Shown here: piece by piece, positions 10,047-19,285 of the stretch
Position numbering within the stretch: position 1 is the stretch's first letter
Layout of the letters: the number at the start of each line of letters is the position of its first letter
Origin: Zygnema cylindricum
Taxonomy: Eukaryota; Streptophyta; Zygnematophyceae; Zygnematales; Zygnemataceae
DNA: 64,000 bases
NCBI GenBank assembly: GCA_037447655.1
Contig: JBBHKE010000723.1
Coordinates: 78,300 to 142,299, forward strand
Direction: 5' to 3'
Notes under the pieces: model-generated
The model's database searches: none
What the model saw: only the letters and a program-made list of their open reading frames with translations
Told to the model about the DNA's origin: nothing
Position numbers and translations under genes: made by a program

Positions 10047-10804
10047 TGCTCTCACTCCTCCATACTTTTTCGGAAAGCTTTCAGTCTCAGAGCAGCACAG
10101 CTGCTTTACAGACTAAGCAGCGCAGCTGCTATACAGATAGAGCAGCGCAGCTGCTATACAACAAAGCAGCGCAACTGCTATACAGCAGCGCAGCTGCTAT
10201 ACAGCAGAGCAGCGCAGCAGCAGAGCAGCGCAGCAGCGAAGTTGCAACACAGACATGACAAGGCAACCACGATTATATTTGATATTGTCCGTACGGACAA
10301 CGCAACGTCTGATATTCTTAATGTGATTCTGTACAGGATAGAGCAACTGCGATAGATACGATTCTAGTTAGCTTAGTGATAGCTCAGTGGTAGCTTAGTG
10401 ATAGCTCAATGGTAGCTTGACAGATTAGTGGTAGCTTGGTGGTTTGATATACCTCTCAAGTACACTGGTGTTGCTAGTTCAAAACAAGTATAAAACTTAG
10501 GACTCATAACATATTATGCATCCAGACTTCCAAGTAGTAAAACTGCAGATAGTTTTTGGGAAACTTCTGAGTATTATATCTTGAGTGTTGTCGAGTCAAT
10601 TGTGTTATAACTTTGGGAGTTATCAGTGTTTATTCTACTCTATATTCTGATAGAGTTTTGTGAGGTTTGAATGCTTGTATAAGAAGTGGTGAGCACTTAA
10701 GAACAGCTGTTTGGTAGGATTCTTGATAGCTTCTGAGAGTGTATCATGTCTACTTCTACTACTACTGCTGCTCCTCCACCTGCACCGGTGGCTGTAGAAC
10801 AACA
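10047..10804 (+). repeat. Copia-6 LTR, left copy
   Basis: This matches the LTR at 15320-16078 from aaagctttcagtctcagagc onward and ends in GAACAACA. It contains a GCAGC-rich array (10088-10250) and an array of GCTYARTGGTA units (10367-10440). A gag start lies inside its end at 10747. A purine stretch (cggcggag) precedes it, so it may have been a 3' or internal LTR of a rearranged element. Confidence 0.75.
10088..10250 (+). repeat. GCAGC-rich tandem array in Copia-6 LTR
   Basis: About seven degenerate copies of a roughly 20-bp unit AGCAGCGCAGCTGCTATACA occur; each contains the palindrome GCAGCTGC. The same array occurs at 15348-15470. The reading frames across it are repeat artefacts. Confidence 0.8.
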
Positions 10805-10981
10805 AAAGGGACCAGCTACCAGAGCGAATCGTCAAGAGACGCTTAGCAACGGCAGATCACCACATCGCACTCTTGGAGAATGTGTGTGTGCAGCTCCATA
10901 ACCAATAGGATACCCTGCGGGAAGAATTTGAGGAGTACCGAGAGGAAACCTACAAAATGTTTCGTCAGCTCCGGTCGCCCT
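10747..10981 (+). pseudogene. gag: Copia-6 gag N-terminus (fragment)
   Basis: An ATG at 10747, inside the LTR, starts STSTTTAAPPPAPVAVEQQ and the frame runs past the LTR end at 10804. A frameshift follows, after which another frame gives a coiled-coil-like ALLENVCVQLHNQ and EEFEEYREETYKMF up to a stop near 10981. The layout (helical gag N-terminus after a Pro/Ala-rich leader) suggests gag, but no knuckle or capsid motif remains. The same start is present in the right LTR at 16020. Confidence 0.5.
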
Positions 10982-11550
10982 GAGTAAGTACCATTCAGCG
11001 GGACGCTGAATCTTTAGTGGGAGGCTCTGTAATAAGGTTACATTATTATGTACAGTATAGGCTGTTGTTGCGGTTTAGAGCAGCGCAGGTGCAATGTAGA
11101 CAAGCACAGTATAGCAGCGGAACAACGTAGCATAGCAGTATAACAATGTAGCGTAGCAATATAGCGACGTAGCGTAGCAACATAGCGACGCAACGTAGCA
11201 GTATAAGCAACGCCGTAGAAGGTAGATTTGACTACATGATTCTAGAAGATAGTTGATAGATCGTGGTTGACCGTGAAGGTCCATGTGTACATAAGGATAG
11301 CACCTAGTTGACTAACAACTGATTAGTTTAAATAGTCCAGTAGACCTAGTCAATAGTAGACTCTTTTGAGTAGACCTTCGCAACGAGCTTTCAACTTGTA
11401 ATCTACTCCCGAATAATAAAGCTCAATCTTTTATCCTTGTGTGTTGTGTACTGTTGCTGTTGCTACGAGGAGATCCTTGGAGTCTTTCCGCTGTGCATGG
11501 TGGTGTGTTGTGGGTTACTTTGCCTCCTTTTACAATAGAGATAGTGCGGC
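10982..11550 (+). other. Non-coding retroelement remnant
   Basis: No gene is visible. The stretch holds a degenerate tandem block at 11070-11205 and an aataaa signal near 11415 followed by tgtgttgtgtact, which would suit the end of an LTR transcript. It is probably a decayed LTR or leader of Copia-6 type. Confidence 0.35.
11070..11205 (+). repeat. Degenerate tandem repeat (GTAGCRTAGCA units)
   Basis: About seven imperfect units of 16-22 bp built from gtagcgtagcaatatagcgac-like words, ending at agcagtataagcaacg. Not coding on either strand. Confidence 0.65.
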
Positions 11551-11554
11551 AAAT

Positions 11555-11745
11555 CTAGAGGGTGAGAAGGAGAGTGAAAGGGAGAGGGAGAGAGAGAGGG
11601 AGAAAGAGAGGGAAAAGGAGTTTTAAAGAGAGAGAGAGAGAAGGGAGAGAAAAAGAGAGTGAAAGAGAGTGGGAATGGAGATAGATTGGAAGTATGAGAG
11701 AGTGGTAGAGGGAGAGGGCATAAAGGTGAGAGAGCACATTTTAGA
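11555..11745. repeat. GA-rich low-complexity tract
   Basis: Almost pure purine on the plus strand (gagaggga and agagag words). The Glu/Arg and Leu/Ser frames over it on either strand are compositional artefacts. Confidence 0.9.
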
Positions 11746-12520
11746 AACCCTCAATAAAAAAATATGGATGTCAACATGGATAGATTCGAGAGAAAAGGGA
11801 GCGTGAAAGAGGGACAGAGGCAATGAAGAGGTAAACGGAGTGACGCGCCATATGCAAAGGGAGAAGGAGCCGCCACATGCGACCTCAACATCCATAGAAA
11901 TGAAATGAAGGTGGCGGCGGTATTTTCGCATGCTTCTTCATGAAACGAATGAGATCTGTTCGTTTGCCAAAATGACGGCGCAGCGTCAGATCCCTAAAAA
12001 AACAAAAAATAAATGGATGGATGAGATTGTTGAATAAGGGATCCATTTTTCTGTGGATTGTCCGCATTTGGCGTTAACCCATCCCAAATATCATCAACGT
12101 CAAATGCTGTATTTTTATTCTATTTATTTTAATTCATTCACTGTAATTTGTGGTCCATTGTCACTTCGACCCCTTATTAACGTATACATTAATTCTAATT
12201 GGGAGTGAAATGACATATAAACACCATATTAGAATAAACATTTACGCCATATTCGTTCGTTGCACCGAAATAGAGTACATATTGACGCTAATTGGACAAA
12301 ATACATGTTATAGTGTTTATATAAACTGAACAGGAAAAGTTCACATGAAGTAAGAGTACGCAGTTTCAAGACGGTTTACGTGGACCTATAAAATAAAAAC
12401 AGTTCACTTCTTTAACCGTAAGATCATGACTTCCCACATGCGAACATATTTGACGTTCACACTGCAGAACAGGCGATTATAGGAGATCGTGTGCGAACGA
12501 GGTTTTTGGCGACGAGATTG
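11746..12520. other. Intergenic stretch without recognisable gene
   Basis: Non-repetitive, AT-rich DNA. I see no frame with domain-like content and no clear element ends. It may include the left part of a MITE whose right end is at 12773-12797. Confidence 0.5.
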
Positions 12521-13467
12521 AACCCATTTTTTCAGCGCACGTTCATATGCATGCGGGTGTCATTTATAATTTATTTTTTATAATTTCAAGTAAAAAGGTA
12601 CATATATGTACGGTCTGACATCATCCGTACACCACACTAATTATATAAAGTTATACTTTCGGTCTTGATGCTATTTTGTACGGAACCTCAATTAAAGTCA
12701 AGGAAAAAATAAAATCATGTATACTATTTTTGGAAAAATATCAAGATTTTAAGAACCTAAATTAGAGTTGTTGACACTAATAACGATGCGCGGTGTAGTT
12801 TCTCACTTCACGTGAGCTCCATTGTTAGAGCAAATACAAACATTTAACTTAGCCACAAAAATGGAATCTAATCGCGAACTGTTACGTAGAACTTGGACAC
12901 AAATTTGACGACGTCATATATATTAACTCGCACGAAACGAAATAAACTTCGTACAAGATAAGAAAGCGTACACCCTAAAAATATGGATAAAACTAAATGA
13001 TAAAAAGCGCGTCGTCACGCGCGACTGAATGAAGCCACGCTATTTAGGAATCAACATTCCTACGTTGACAACTTACTTCACATTGAATTTCATTCAAAGA
13101 AAAAGTAAAATGTGCAAATAAAAACAAAATATAGAACGCACTTAAATGCCAACATGTGCTCTCACAGTGGAGCTCACGTGAAGTGAGAAATCTACACCGC
13201 GAATCGTTATTAGTGTCAATAGCTCTAATTTTGGTTCTTAAAATTTTGTTTTTTTTTCAAATATGATACATGATTTTAATTTTTCCTTGACGTTAATTAA
13301 AGTACCGTACAAAATAGCGTAAAGCCCGAAAGTACAGTAAAATCTAAGGAATGTGGTGTATGGTCGATGTCAGACCGTACATAAATGTACCTTTTCAAGT
13401 GAAAATTTACAAAAAACTAATTAAATCAGACGCGCACGCATAGGAACGTGCACTAAAAAAAACGGGA
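12521..13467. repeat. Large imperfect inverted repeat (arms about 310 bp)
   Basis: The left arm 12521-12832 and the right arm 13157-13467 are reverse complements over most of their length. Matching blocks include gtacggtctgacatc, tcaaggaaaaa, gacactaataacgat and tctcacttcacgtgagctcc. The spacer of about 325 bp has no gene. The arms hold the adjoining ends of two MITEs in opposite orientation, and the pairing extends beyond them into the spacer edge. Confidence 0.8.
12773..12797. repeat. Right end of a MITE (MITE-4)
   Basis: gacactaataacgatgcgcg followed by gtgta is the family's terminal repeat. Its matching left end upstream is not resolved. Confidence 0.6.
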
Positions 13468-13735
13468 TAAGTCTGCCACGTAAATTAATATGGAATGTAC
13501 GGATATTTTAAATTGGCGACGGCGTACGATTTTTTACATTTTGTACGGATACATATATTAATGTATATAATCGTACAGAGAATATTCTATTTTTGTTGTT
13601 ACCAAATTAGCATTAACACCGAAATTAGAATGCACGTCTTTTTTGGAAAATTTTCAAATTCTTAATTAGCATCAAGTACAGTAAATTTTCTTCAACACTA
13701 TTTAAACTTTGACACTAATAACGATTCACGGTGTA
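13193..13735. mobile_element. MITE-3 (543 bp, TA ends)
   Basis: Terminal repeats TACACCGCGAATCGTTATTA at the left and the reverse complement of TACACCGTGAATCGTTATTA at the right. It is longer than MITE-2 but has the same termini and no coding capacity. Its left half forms one arm of the large inverted repeat. Confidence 0.75.
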
Positions 13736-13740
13736 CTTAC

Positions 13741-14314
13741 GCGCAGCCATTTTATTTACATGTGGCTGCCGCATTTTTGTCACCGTAAACTTGCGACAGT
13801 CGTGTGAATTGTTTTTTTTCTAATAACGGTCGACGTTCGCAAGCGCGACACTTTTTTAACTGTCGTTACAATGTTTCCCCAGTCAAAGTTTTTTGACGGA
13901 TTGACTGTCAAATCTTAACTCAAAGGTACGTAACTTGTACTATACTGTACTTCAAATGTACAATTTTTGACAACTACATGCGCGCAACAAAAATTGTCTC
14001 TGCGATTAACAATTCCTTTAAATCAAGGGAAATAATCATGGCAGTGACTGCTTTTGTTGTGCAAAGTCACTTACGTCATTTTGTCAAAGATTGTATGTTT
14101 AAAGTACACATTGGTACAAGGAAAGTATCGTTGAGTCAAAATTTGACAATCGATCGGTTGGAAAGCTTTGACTTTCAAAATATTATTTCAATCGCTTAGA
14201 ATTTTGTCGCGCTTGCGAACGTCGACCGTCATAATAAAATCAACAATTCACACGGCCGGCCAAGGTTTACGGTAACAAAATTGCGGCAACCACATGTAAA
14301 TAAAAGTGTTGCGC
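13741..14314. repeat. Second large inverted repeat, nearly a full palindrome
   Basis: The left arm from gcgcagccattttatttaca pairs with the right arm ending taaataaaagtgttgcgc, and the block ggtcgacgttcgcaagcgcg pairs with cgcgcttgcgaacgtcgacc. Pairing continues inward to about 13976 and 14075, leaving a loop of about 100 bp. It abuts MITE-3. It may be a foldback element or a product of inverted duplication. The 73-codon frame at 13978-14199 lies within it and is not a credible gene. Confidence 0.78.
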
Positions 14315-14930
14315 AAAGTCACTTTATTCTTTGCCCTTTTTCTAAAAGGGAAAAACATTCTAGTCGCATTCGTCTCTGTTGAAAACGACAATTGATCGTC
14401 GATACTTTTTGTGTAAGATCTTGAGCCGTTGAGTGATTTGAGTTTTGATTGGCTTTGTCGTGTTCTAATTTTGATGTAATGAAAAAAGACACGTGTACAA
14501 TCCTATTTGTTGTATTTCTCGTGGTTGTAATGGTAACTATTCGCGGTGTACTGTATTGCACTGTACGGTACAGTACCACTATCGCTCGTAGAGAATCTGC
14601 CAATCGGTGAAAGCAAGAAAATACATATTTTAAATATGGTCGGCTGCCGTGCATCGCGCCTTGCTGATTTTTTCAGCACGGACGTGACCGTCAACAGGCG
14701 AACCAAAACCGACTATTTCTAGCGTATCCGTACTTATTTTTGTGTAAGTACACCACGAATCGTTTTTAGTGTTTATATTACTAATTTAGTACCCGTAAAT
14801 TTTGAACCTCGAACCTAAAATAAGTTTAATATTTATATTTTTTCCTTTAGGTTAATAGGTACGGTTTAAATAGTATCGATGCTACAAATTTAGATAGTTA
14901 ATTAATATTAATTACTGTGCAGTAAGTGTT
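14315..14930. other. Non-coding stretch with MITE-like terminal fragments
   Basis: No gene is seen. taactattcgcggtgta (ending 14550) and tacaccacgaatcg (from 14749) resemble MITE ends in opposite orientation, but no complete element can be delimited. Confidence 0.4.
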
Positions 14931-14935
14931 GATGT

Positions 14936-15160
14936 TTTTTGCTTTATGACCGACACTATGCCATTGCTTCTAACCCGAGTCATCACTTCAAAAGCAAGCA
15001 CATGGATGTACGATTACACTTTGTAAGAGAAAAGGTGTACTCTAGAGTGATTAAATTATGTTATTTGCCAGATGCAAAAATGATTGCTGATATGCTCAGT
15101 AAAGCCCTTCCTGCTCCTATGCTGAAGTATTGTAGAGACGCAGTGGGATTAAGTGAATAG
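14936..15160 (+). pseudogene. Copia-6 RNase H C-terminus (fragment)
   Basis: The frame reads NPSHHFKSKHMDVRLHFVRE and then MIADMLSKALPAP, the conserved end of Copia RNase H, and stops at 15158-15160. Upstream RT and RNase H sequence is missing. About 150 bp later a purine tract and an LTR follow, so this is the 3' end of an element. The protein differs clearly from the Copia-1 to -5 group (LSKALPAP instead of MTKPVPSP), so it is a separate lineage. Confidence 0.85.
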
Positions 15161-15319
15161 TTCAATTGCTGCACTGCTATACTGCCACTTGCGATAATTC
15201 CACCATTGTGAGGTAGTGGGACTAGGTGACTTGCTAATTGCTATATTGCTATGCTGCGATGCTGCGCTAGTTTATCACCGCAGCTGCGCCGGGATACTGA
15301 GTCTAAAGCTTTCGGGGAG

Positions 15320-16078
15320 TGTTGTCTTTTTGGAAAGCTTTCAGTCTCAGAGCAGCGCAGCTGCTTTACAAACAAAAGCAGCGCAGCTGCTATACAAACA
15401 GAGCAGCGCAGCTGCTATACAGCAGAGCAGCGCAACAGCAGAGCAGCGCAGCAGCGAAGCTGCAATACAAACAGGACAAGGCAACCACGATTATATTTGA
15501 TATGGTTCGTACGGACAACGCAACGTCTGATATTCTTAATGTGATTCTGTACAGGATAGAGCAACTGCGATAAATACGATTCTAGTCAACTTAGTGGGAA
15601 CTCAGTGGTAACTTAGTGGGAAGCTCAGTGGTAGCTCAATGGTAGCTTAGTGGTAGCTCACTGGTAGCTCAATGGTAGCTCAATGGTAGCTCAATGGTAG
15701 CTTAGTATTAGCTTGGTAGCTTGACGTACCTCTCAGGTACAGTGGTATTGCCGGTACAACACTAGTATAAGACTAAGGACTCAGAACACATGATGTATCC
15801 AGACTTCCAAGTAGTAAAGCTGCAGACAGTTTTTGGGAAACTGAGTATTATATCTTGAGTGTTGTCGGGTCAATTGTGCTATAACTTTGGGAGTTATCAG
15901 TGTTTATTCTACTCTATATTCTGATAGAGTTTTGTGAGGTTTGAATGCTTGTATAAGAAGTGGTGAGCACTTAAGAACAGCTGTTTGGTAGGATTCTTGA
16001 TAGCTTCTGAGAGTGTATCATGTCTACTTCTACTACTACTGCTGCTCCTCCACCTGCACCGGTGGTTGTAGAACAACA
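15320..16078 (+). repeat. Copia-6 LTR, right copy (3' LTR)
   Basis: It follows the purine tract ttcggggag (15311-15319), starts TGTTGTCTTTTT and ends GAACAACA. It matches 10047-10804, including both internal arrays. An array of tcaatggtagc units at 15594-15715 resembles repeated tRNA box A words. An ATG at 16020 lies within it. Confidence 0.82.
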
Positions 16079-16129
16079 ACTTTGAGGACCGTACCAGTAC
16101 AAAAGGGCTCGAAAATCCTTGGCAATATA

Positions 16130-16424
16130 AATGTGTGCCGGAAACGCAAACGGGCCAGGTGTCAAGCGTGCCTGAGAAACATAAGAGAAGGGCCCACCGC
16201 CAAAAATAGAGTGCGTTCGGGTCCTAGAAACCGGGAGGTTTAGGGGAGATGTCCAAGAAGGTGTGCATAGAGGACTTGCAATCCACCCTAAATGCTTATG
16301 CGGTTCCGGATGCGTGACCATGCCCTTCTCTGTCCCTCCCTTCCCCGAAAATCTGCATAGGTAATAATGAGGGAGCGAGTGAAAAGAAGAAAAAGTACCC
16401 TGTACCCCCCCAAATCCCCCCCCC
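16130..16424 (-). repeat. Gypsy-P LTR fragment (reverse copy)
   Basis: Reverse complement of the LTR start at about 20985-21230, with matching blocks such as gtgcatagaggacttgcaat and gcggttccggatgcgtgacc. It lies directly downstream, on the minus strand, of the polypurine hairpin and the PHD-like region. Confidence 0.75.
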
Positions 16425-16450
16425 CCTCTTAGTCTCGCGTGACTAAGAGG
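16425..16450 (-). other. Hairpin preceding the Gypsy-P polypurine tract (reverse copy)
   Basis: CCTCTTAGTC and GACTAAGAGG form a perfect 10-bp stem with a 6-base loop, followed on the minus strand by a long G run. The same structure is at 20952-20977. It may guide RNA processing or the plus-strand primer; this is inferred. Confidence 0.7.
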
Positions 16451-17169
16451 TTAAGACAAATTAGCCGCCAAATTCGTAGTCCCCACAGAACCACGGATTT
16501 GCGGTTTGAGAGCGGGACTCCCAAGTTGGAGGCAAACATAAGTCATGTCACCCTTGATGAGAGCGATCACACATCGACATGAGGCCAAGCAAAGAAAGAC
16601 ACAATGCAGGGAGAGGAACACGAGGTGGATCTGCAAAGTAAGTGAGGTGGAAAGTGGGTTCATCCTCTAGCCCTCGTAGATGGTAAGGAGCCACATTGAT
16701 CTGGTTCTCCTTAATTTTGCGGCCATCTTTTCTTTTTAAACGCAAAACCCCTTTAATAGAGACCTCCACTACTTTCAAATAACTTGTCTAGCTGAAATGT
16801 CCAAAGTGTCATTCTTTTGTTGCATGCTATACACGAAATCCCCGAGCATAAATCGTCGTTGCCGGGGACATAATTGTCGCTCTTGCGTTGGGAATACCAA
16901 AGTTGATCCTTGTGCTGAGCAACTTGTAAATTTCCCATAGCCAGAGGCATTTCCCGGTGAAATACCTTGGCCCAGTCGGCAATCAGCTTCTCCACAGTCC
17001 CCTGGTTGTCCATCTCCGGAAGTACAACCGCCTGAGCCGATGCAGCTCCAAGAAGGATGGGATGTCGGCCGAAAAGAATGAAGTAAAAGCTATAGGAATG
17101 GAGGGAGGCCTGCCTACTGAATCTGTATCCTATGGCAATCCAAGGCACCCGTTTGTCCCATTCCCCTAA
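16451..17169 (-). pseudogene. Gypsy-P integrase C-terminus with degraded PHD-like finger
   Basis: On the minus strand the frame gives MPWIAIGYRFSRQASLHSYS and FILFGRHPIL, a typical Gypsy integrase C-terminal segment. It is followed by KDGRKIKENQINVAPYHLRG and then a PHD-like tail in which CDRSHQG ends at a stop and later NPWFCGDYEFGG has lost one Cys. The intact equivalent is at 20663-20941. Several frameshifts and stops are present. The upstream part of the gene continues at 18171 beyond the solo LTR. Confidence 0.75.
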
Positions 17170-18170
17170 TGCAATTCTGTGTCCTCCATTGGACTACAGA
17201 ATACAGGAAGCCTCTAGATAGTATTTAACTAACCCACTTTTAAGCCACGACCACTTCTGCCTAAGAAGGCAAACTGACAATTTGACTGCACCACTGTGTA
17301 GCTTGGACTCCCCTGAGTCCGTAGCAAAAAGAATCACTGAAAACGACCAACCAGGCGATAAGTTATAATCGGCAAAAATGCCAATTTACACAAAGCTCTC
17401 TTAGAGAGAGATGTCTATCTACCAAATATTTCCTAAGTCCTAAATCCCTCTCACAACCCCTATCTACTAAAGTACGAACCAATCGTATTATTGTAAAGTA
17501 CAGAAAGGTACTATGGCCGATGTACTTTCTGTACGGCCGGTGTACGACAAGGCTCTTGAGTGGACGCGTGTCATTTTTCCACTTGTCCATATTTCCTCTG
17601 GAATTCCCGTGACCGAATGTTATCCTTCCACGCAGCGCCACGTCATGCCACGTCCATAAAATCCAAAGTGACCATTCCGCGATCTCGGCGACGACGTGCG
17701 CCGTCGGATTAAATCTGACATTAAATGTCGACCGTTCAAAGTGTCTGTTTCATTTGTTTCGTGCGAAATGGCGTTCGCACTAAACCTTAACAAGTTCTAT
17801 GTTCGTTTCGTTTCATATTCCAGTTAAATCATTTCGGTACTATACAACAGTTTATATATGAATGAAACCCTACAGTATCTAAAGGACTTCTACGACAGAC
17901 TGGTTAGAGCTAACGGCTACGCCGCGCTCTACCGGTCGGGGGTTCGAGTCCTGCCGGACTCAACCTTTTGTTTAGAGTGACTTAAGTCACTCTTTAGTCC
18001 TTCCTATGGAGCTGAGGCAGCCATGGCTCCATCGCTCTCTCTCTCCTTCAGTGACTACAACAAGTATGTGGGAGAGAGAGAAGAGATGGAGGCAGGCTGC
18101 CATCATTTCTTATATATGTTTCCGCTAATTTATTTTAAACTAGAGAATACAAAAACTACTTATTTCAACA
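17170..18170 (-). mobile_element. Solo LTR S1 (Copia group), in Gypsy-P integrase
   Basis: Read on the minus strand it runs TGTTGAAATAAGTAG to CAGAATTGCA. It is flanked by the 5-bp duplication CCTAA (17165-17169 and 18171-18175). No internal region is present, so it is a product of LTR-LTR recombination. It holds the best tRNA-like segment (17884-17962), a GTAC palindrome and the paired hairpins (about 17285-17325). Confidence 0.92.
17884..17962 (+). other. tRNA-like segment with canonical box B in solo LTR S1
   Basis: CAGACTGGTTAGAGC resembles the D-arm and box A of tRNAs such as Asn and Ile. GGTTCGAGTCC (17940-17950) is a perfect box B. A small anticodon-arm-like hairpin (GGC TAC GCC) lies between. 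The acceptor strands do not pair, so this is tRNA-like rather than a tRNA gene. It is antisense to the LTR's own transcription. Confidence 0.65.
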
Positions 18171-18560
18171 CCTAAATCCTCTTCCACACCATATTTCTAT
18201 AATAATTGCTTCAGTGTCAGTATGCACTTTTTGGCCAAACCGTCGGCTTACGGGTGGTCTCGGCTGGTCAACCGGTGGTCAATGAGGCACTTCTCTAGAA
18301 GGTTAGAAAATTCTCGGCAAACTCGGACCCCTGATCAGTCAAAACTTTGGTCGGTGCTCCAAATTGGGACTGCACCCTCTGCAAGAATGCATCCGCGATT
18401 GCTTTAGATTCCTTCGGAGGGAGAACCACCTGTTCGATCCACTTGGAGAAGTGCTCAATCATTACCAATACAAAACAGCTTCCCCTCCGGCTGGTGGGAA
18501 GTGGTCCCAGTAGATCTAATGACCATCTGTAAAACATCCCCCGGATAGGGAGGGAGTGAA
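18171..18560 (-). pseudogene. Gypsy-P integrase catalytic core
   Basis: The minus strand shows WSLDLLGPLPTSRRGSCFV with the first catalytic Asp and KVLTDQGSEFAENF with the second, the Gypsy integrase core. It follows the HHCC region at 18562-19285 and breaks near 18295, then meets the solo LTR. Integrase would insert the cDNA in the nucleus; this copy is fragmentary. Confidence 0.82.
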
Positions 18561-18561
18561 G

Positions 18562-19285
18562 TTAAGTTCCACCCTTTTTGTCAAAATCAGCTTTCACTTG
18601 GTCATAGGAAGTACACGTATGCACCACACGATTGACTTGGGCGTGCAACCCATGCCACCAATATGACCCTGTGACTAGTGAGGTGGTGTGTTTATGTCCG
18701 AAGTGCGCGCATTGCTTAAGAAGACGAACAATGAGGGTTTCGCGATTTTCCGGAGGAGGAACTACTTTCCTCGTACCATCCGCCCATTTTCTGAGAAGAA
18801 TGCCTCGGTCCCATTCATACGCCGCCATCCGAGTATGAACACGGGACAAGTGAATTCCGGCCAGGTGGGGAAGAGGGTAACCTTTCTGGATAGACCCAAG
18901 GGAATCGGGGTCATTCCAAATATCCTTGCGGCCGGCTCCAATGGGAGCCTCCCCCTCTACGTTTGCATCAAAAGTTAACAGTTCCCCTTCAGCTCGAGGG
19001 AACCAAGTAAAGGCAAAGGAAGCCCTGATAAGTCCCAAGCTGAGCACGGGGTCTTCATCGTGGCGCGCCCCTGTAGAGTCTTTGGTGGAAGGGTCAGGAT
19101 TCCTGTTGAGTCCATTTGCATTCCCATGGATCTCCCCGGCTCGGTGGATAATGTTGAAGTCGTATTCCTGCAAGATGAGAACCCATTTGGCCAGCTTGCT
19201 GGTCAACTTACTTTTCCCCATTATCCATTTGAGGGGCAGGTGATCTGTATTAAGAGCGTAGCGTACTCCATAGAGGTAAGGCATG
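18562..19285 (-). pseudogene. Gypsy-P RNase H end and integrase zinc-binding domain
   Basis: On the minus strand the frame reads TDHLPLKWIMGKSKLTSKLA and QEYDFNIIHRAGEIHGNANG, the hallmark end of Gypsy RNase H and its connector. Next comes the HHCC-type motif with CAHFGHKHTTSLVTGSYWWH and VHTCTSYDQVK, where one Cys is replaced. The apparent start of the frame (MEPIEF) comes from the adjoining LTR at 19286 and is not Gypsy sequence. Confidence 0.85.

Noticed and set aside
11441-11931. Open frames in both directions over GA-rich DNA
   Set aside because: They are Glu/Arg or Leu/Ser repeats caused by the purine tract, with no domain and no independent support.
13978-14199. 73-codon frame inside the second inverted repeat
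   Set aside because: It overlaps the palindrome arm and loop, and shows no recognisable domain.
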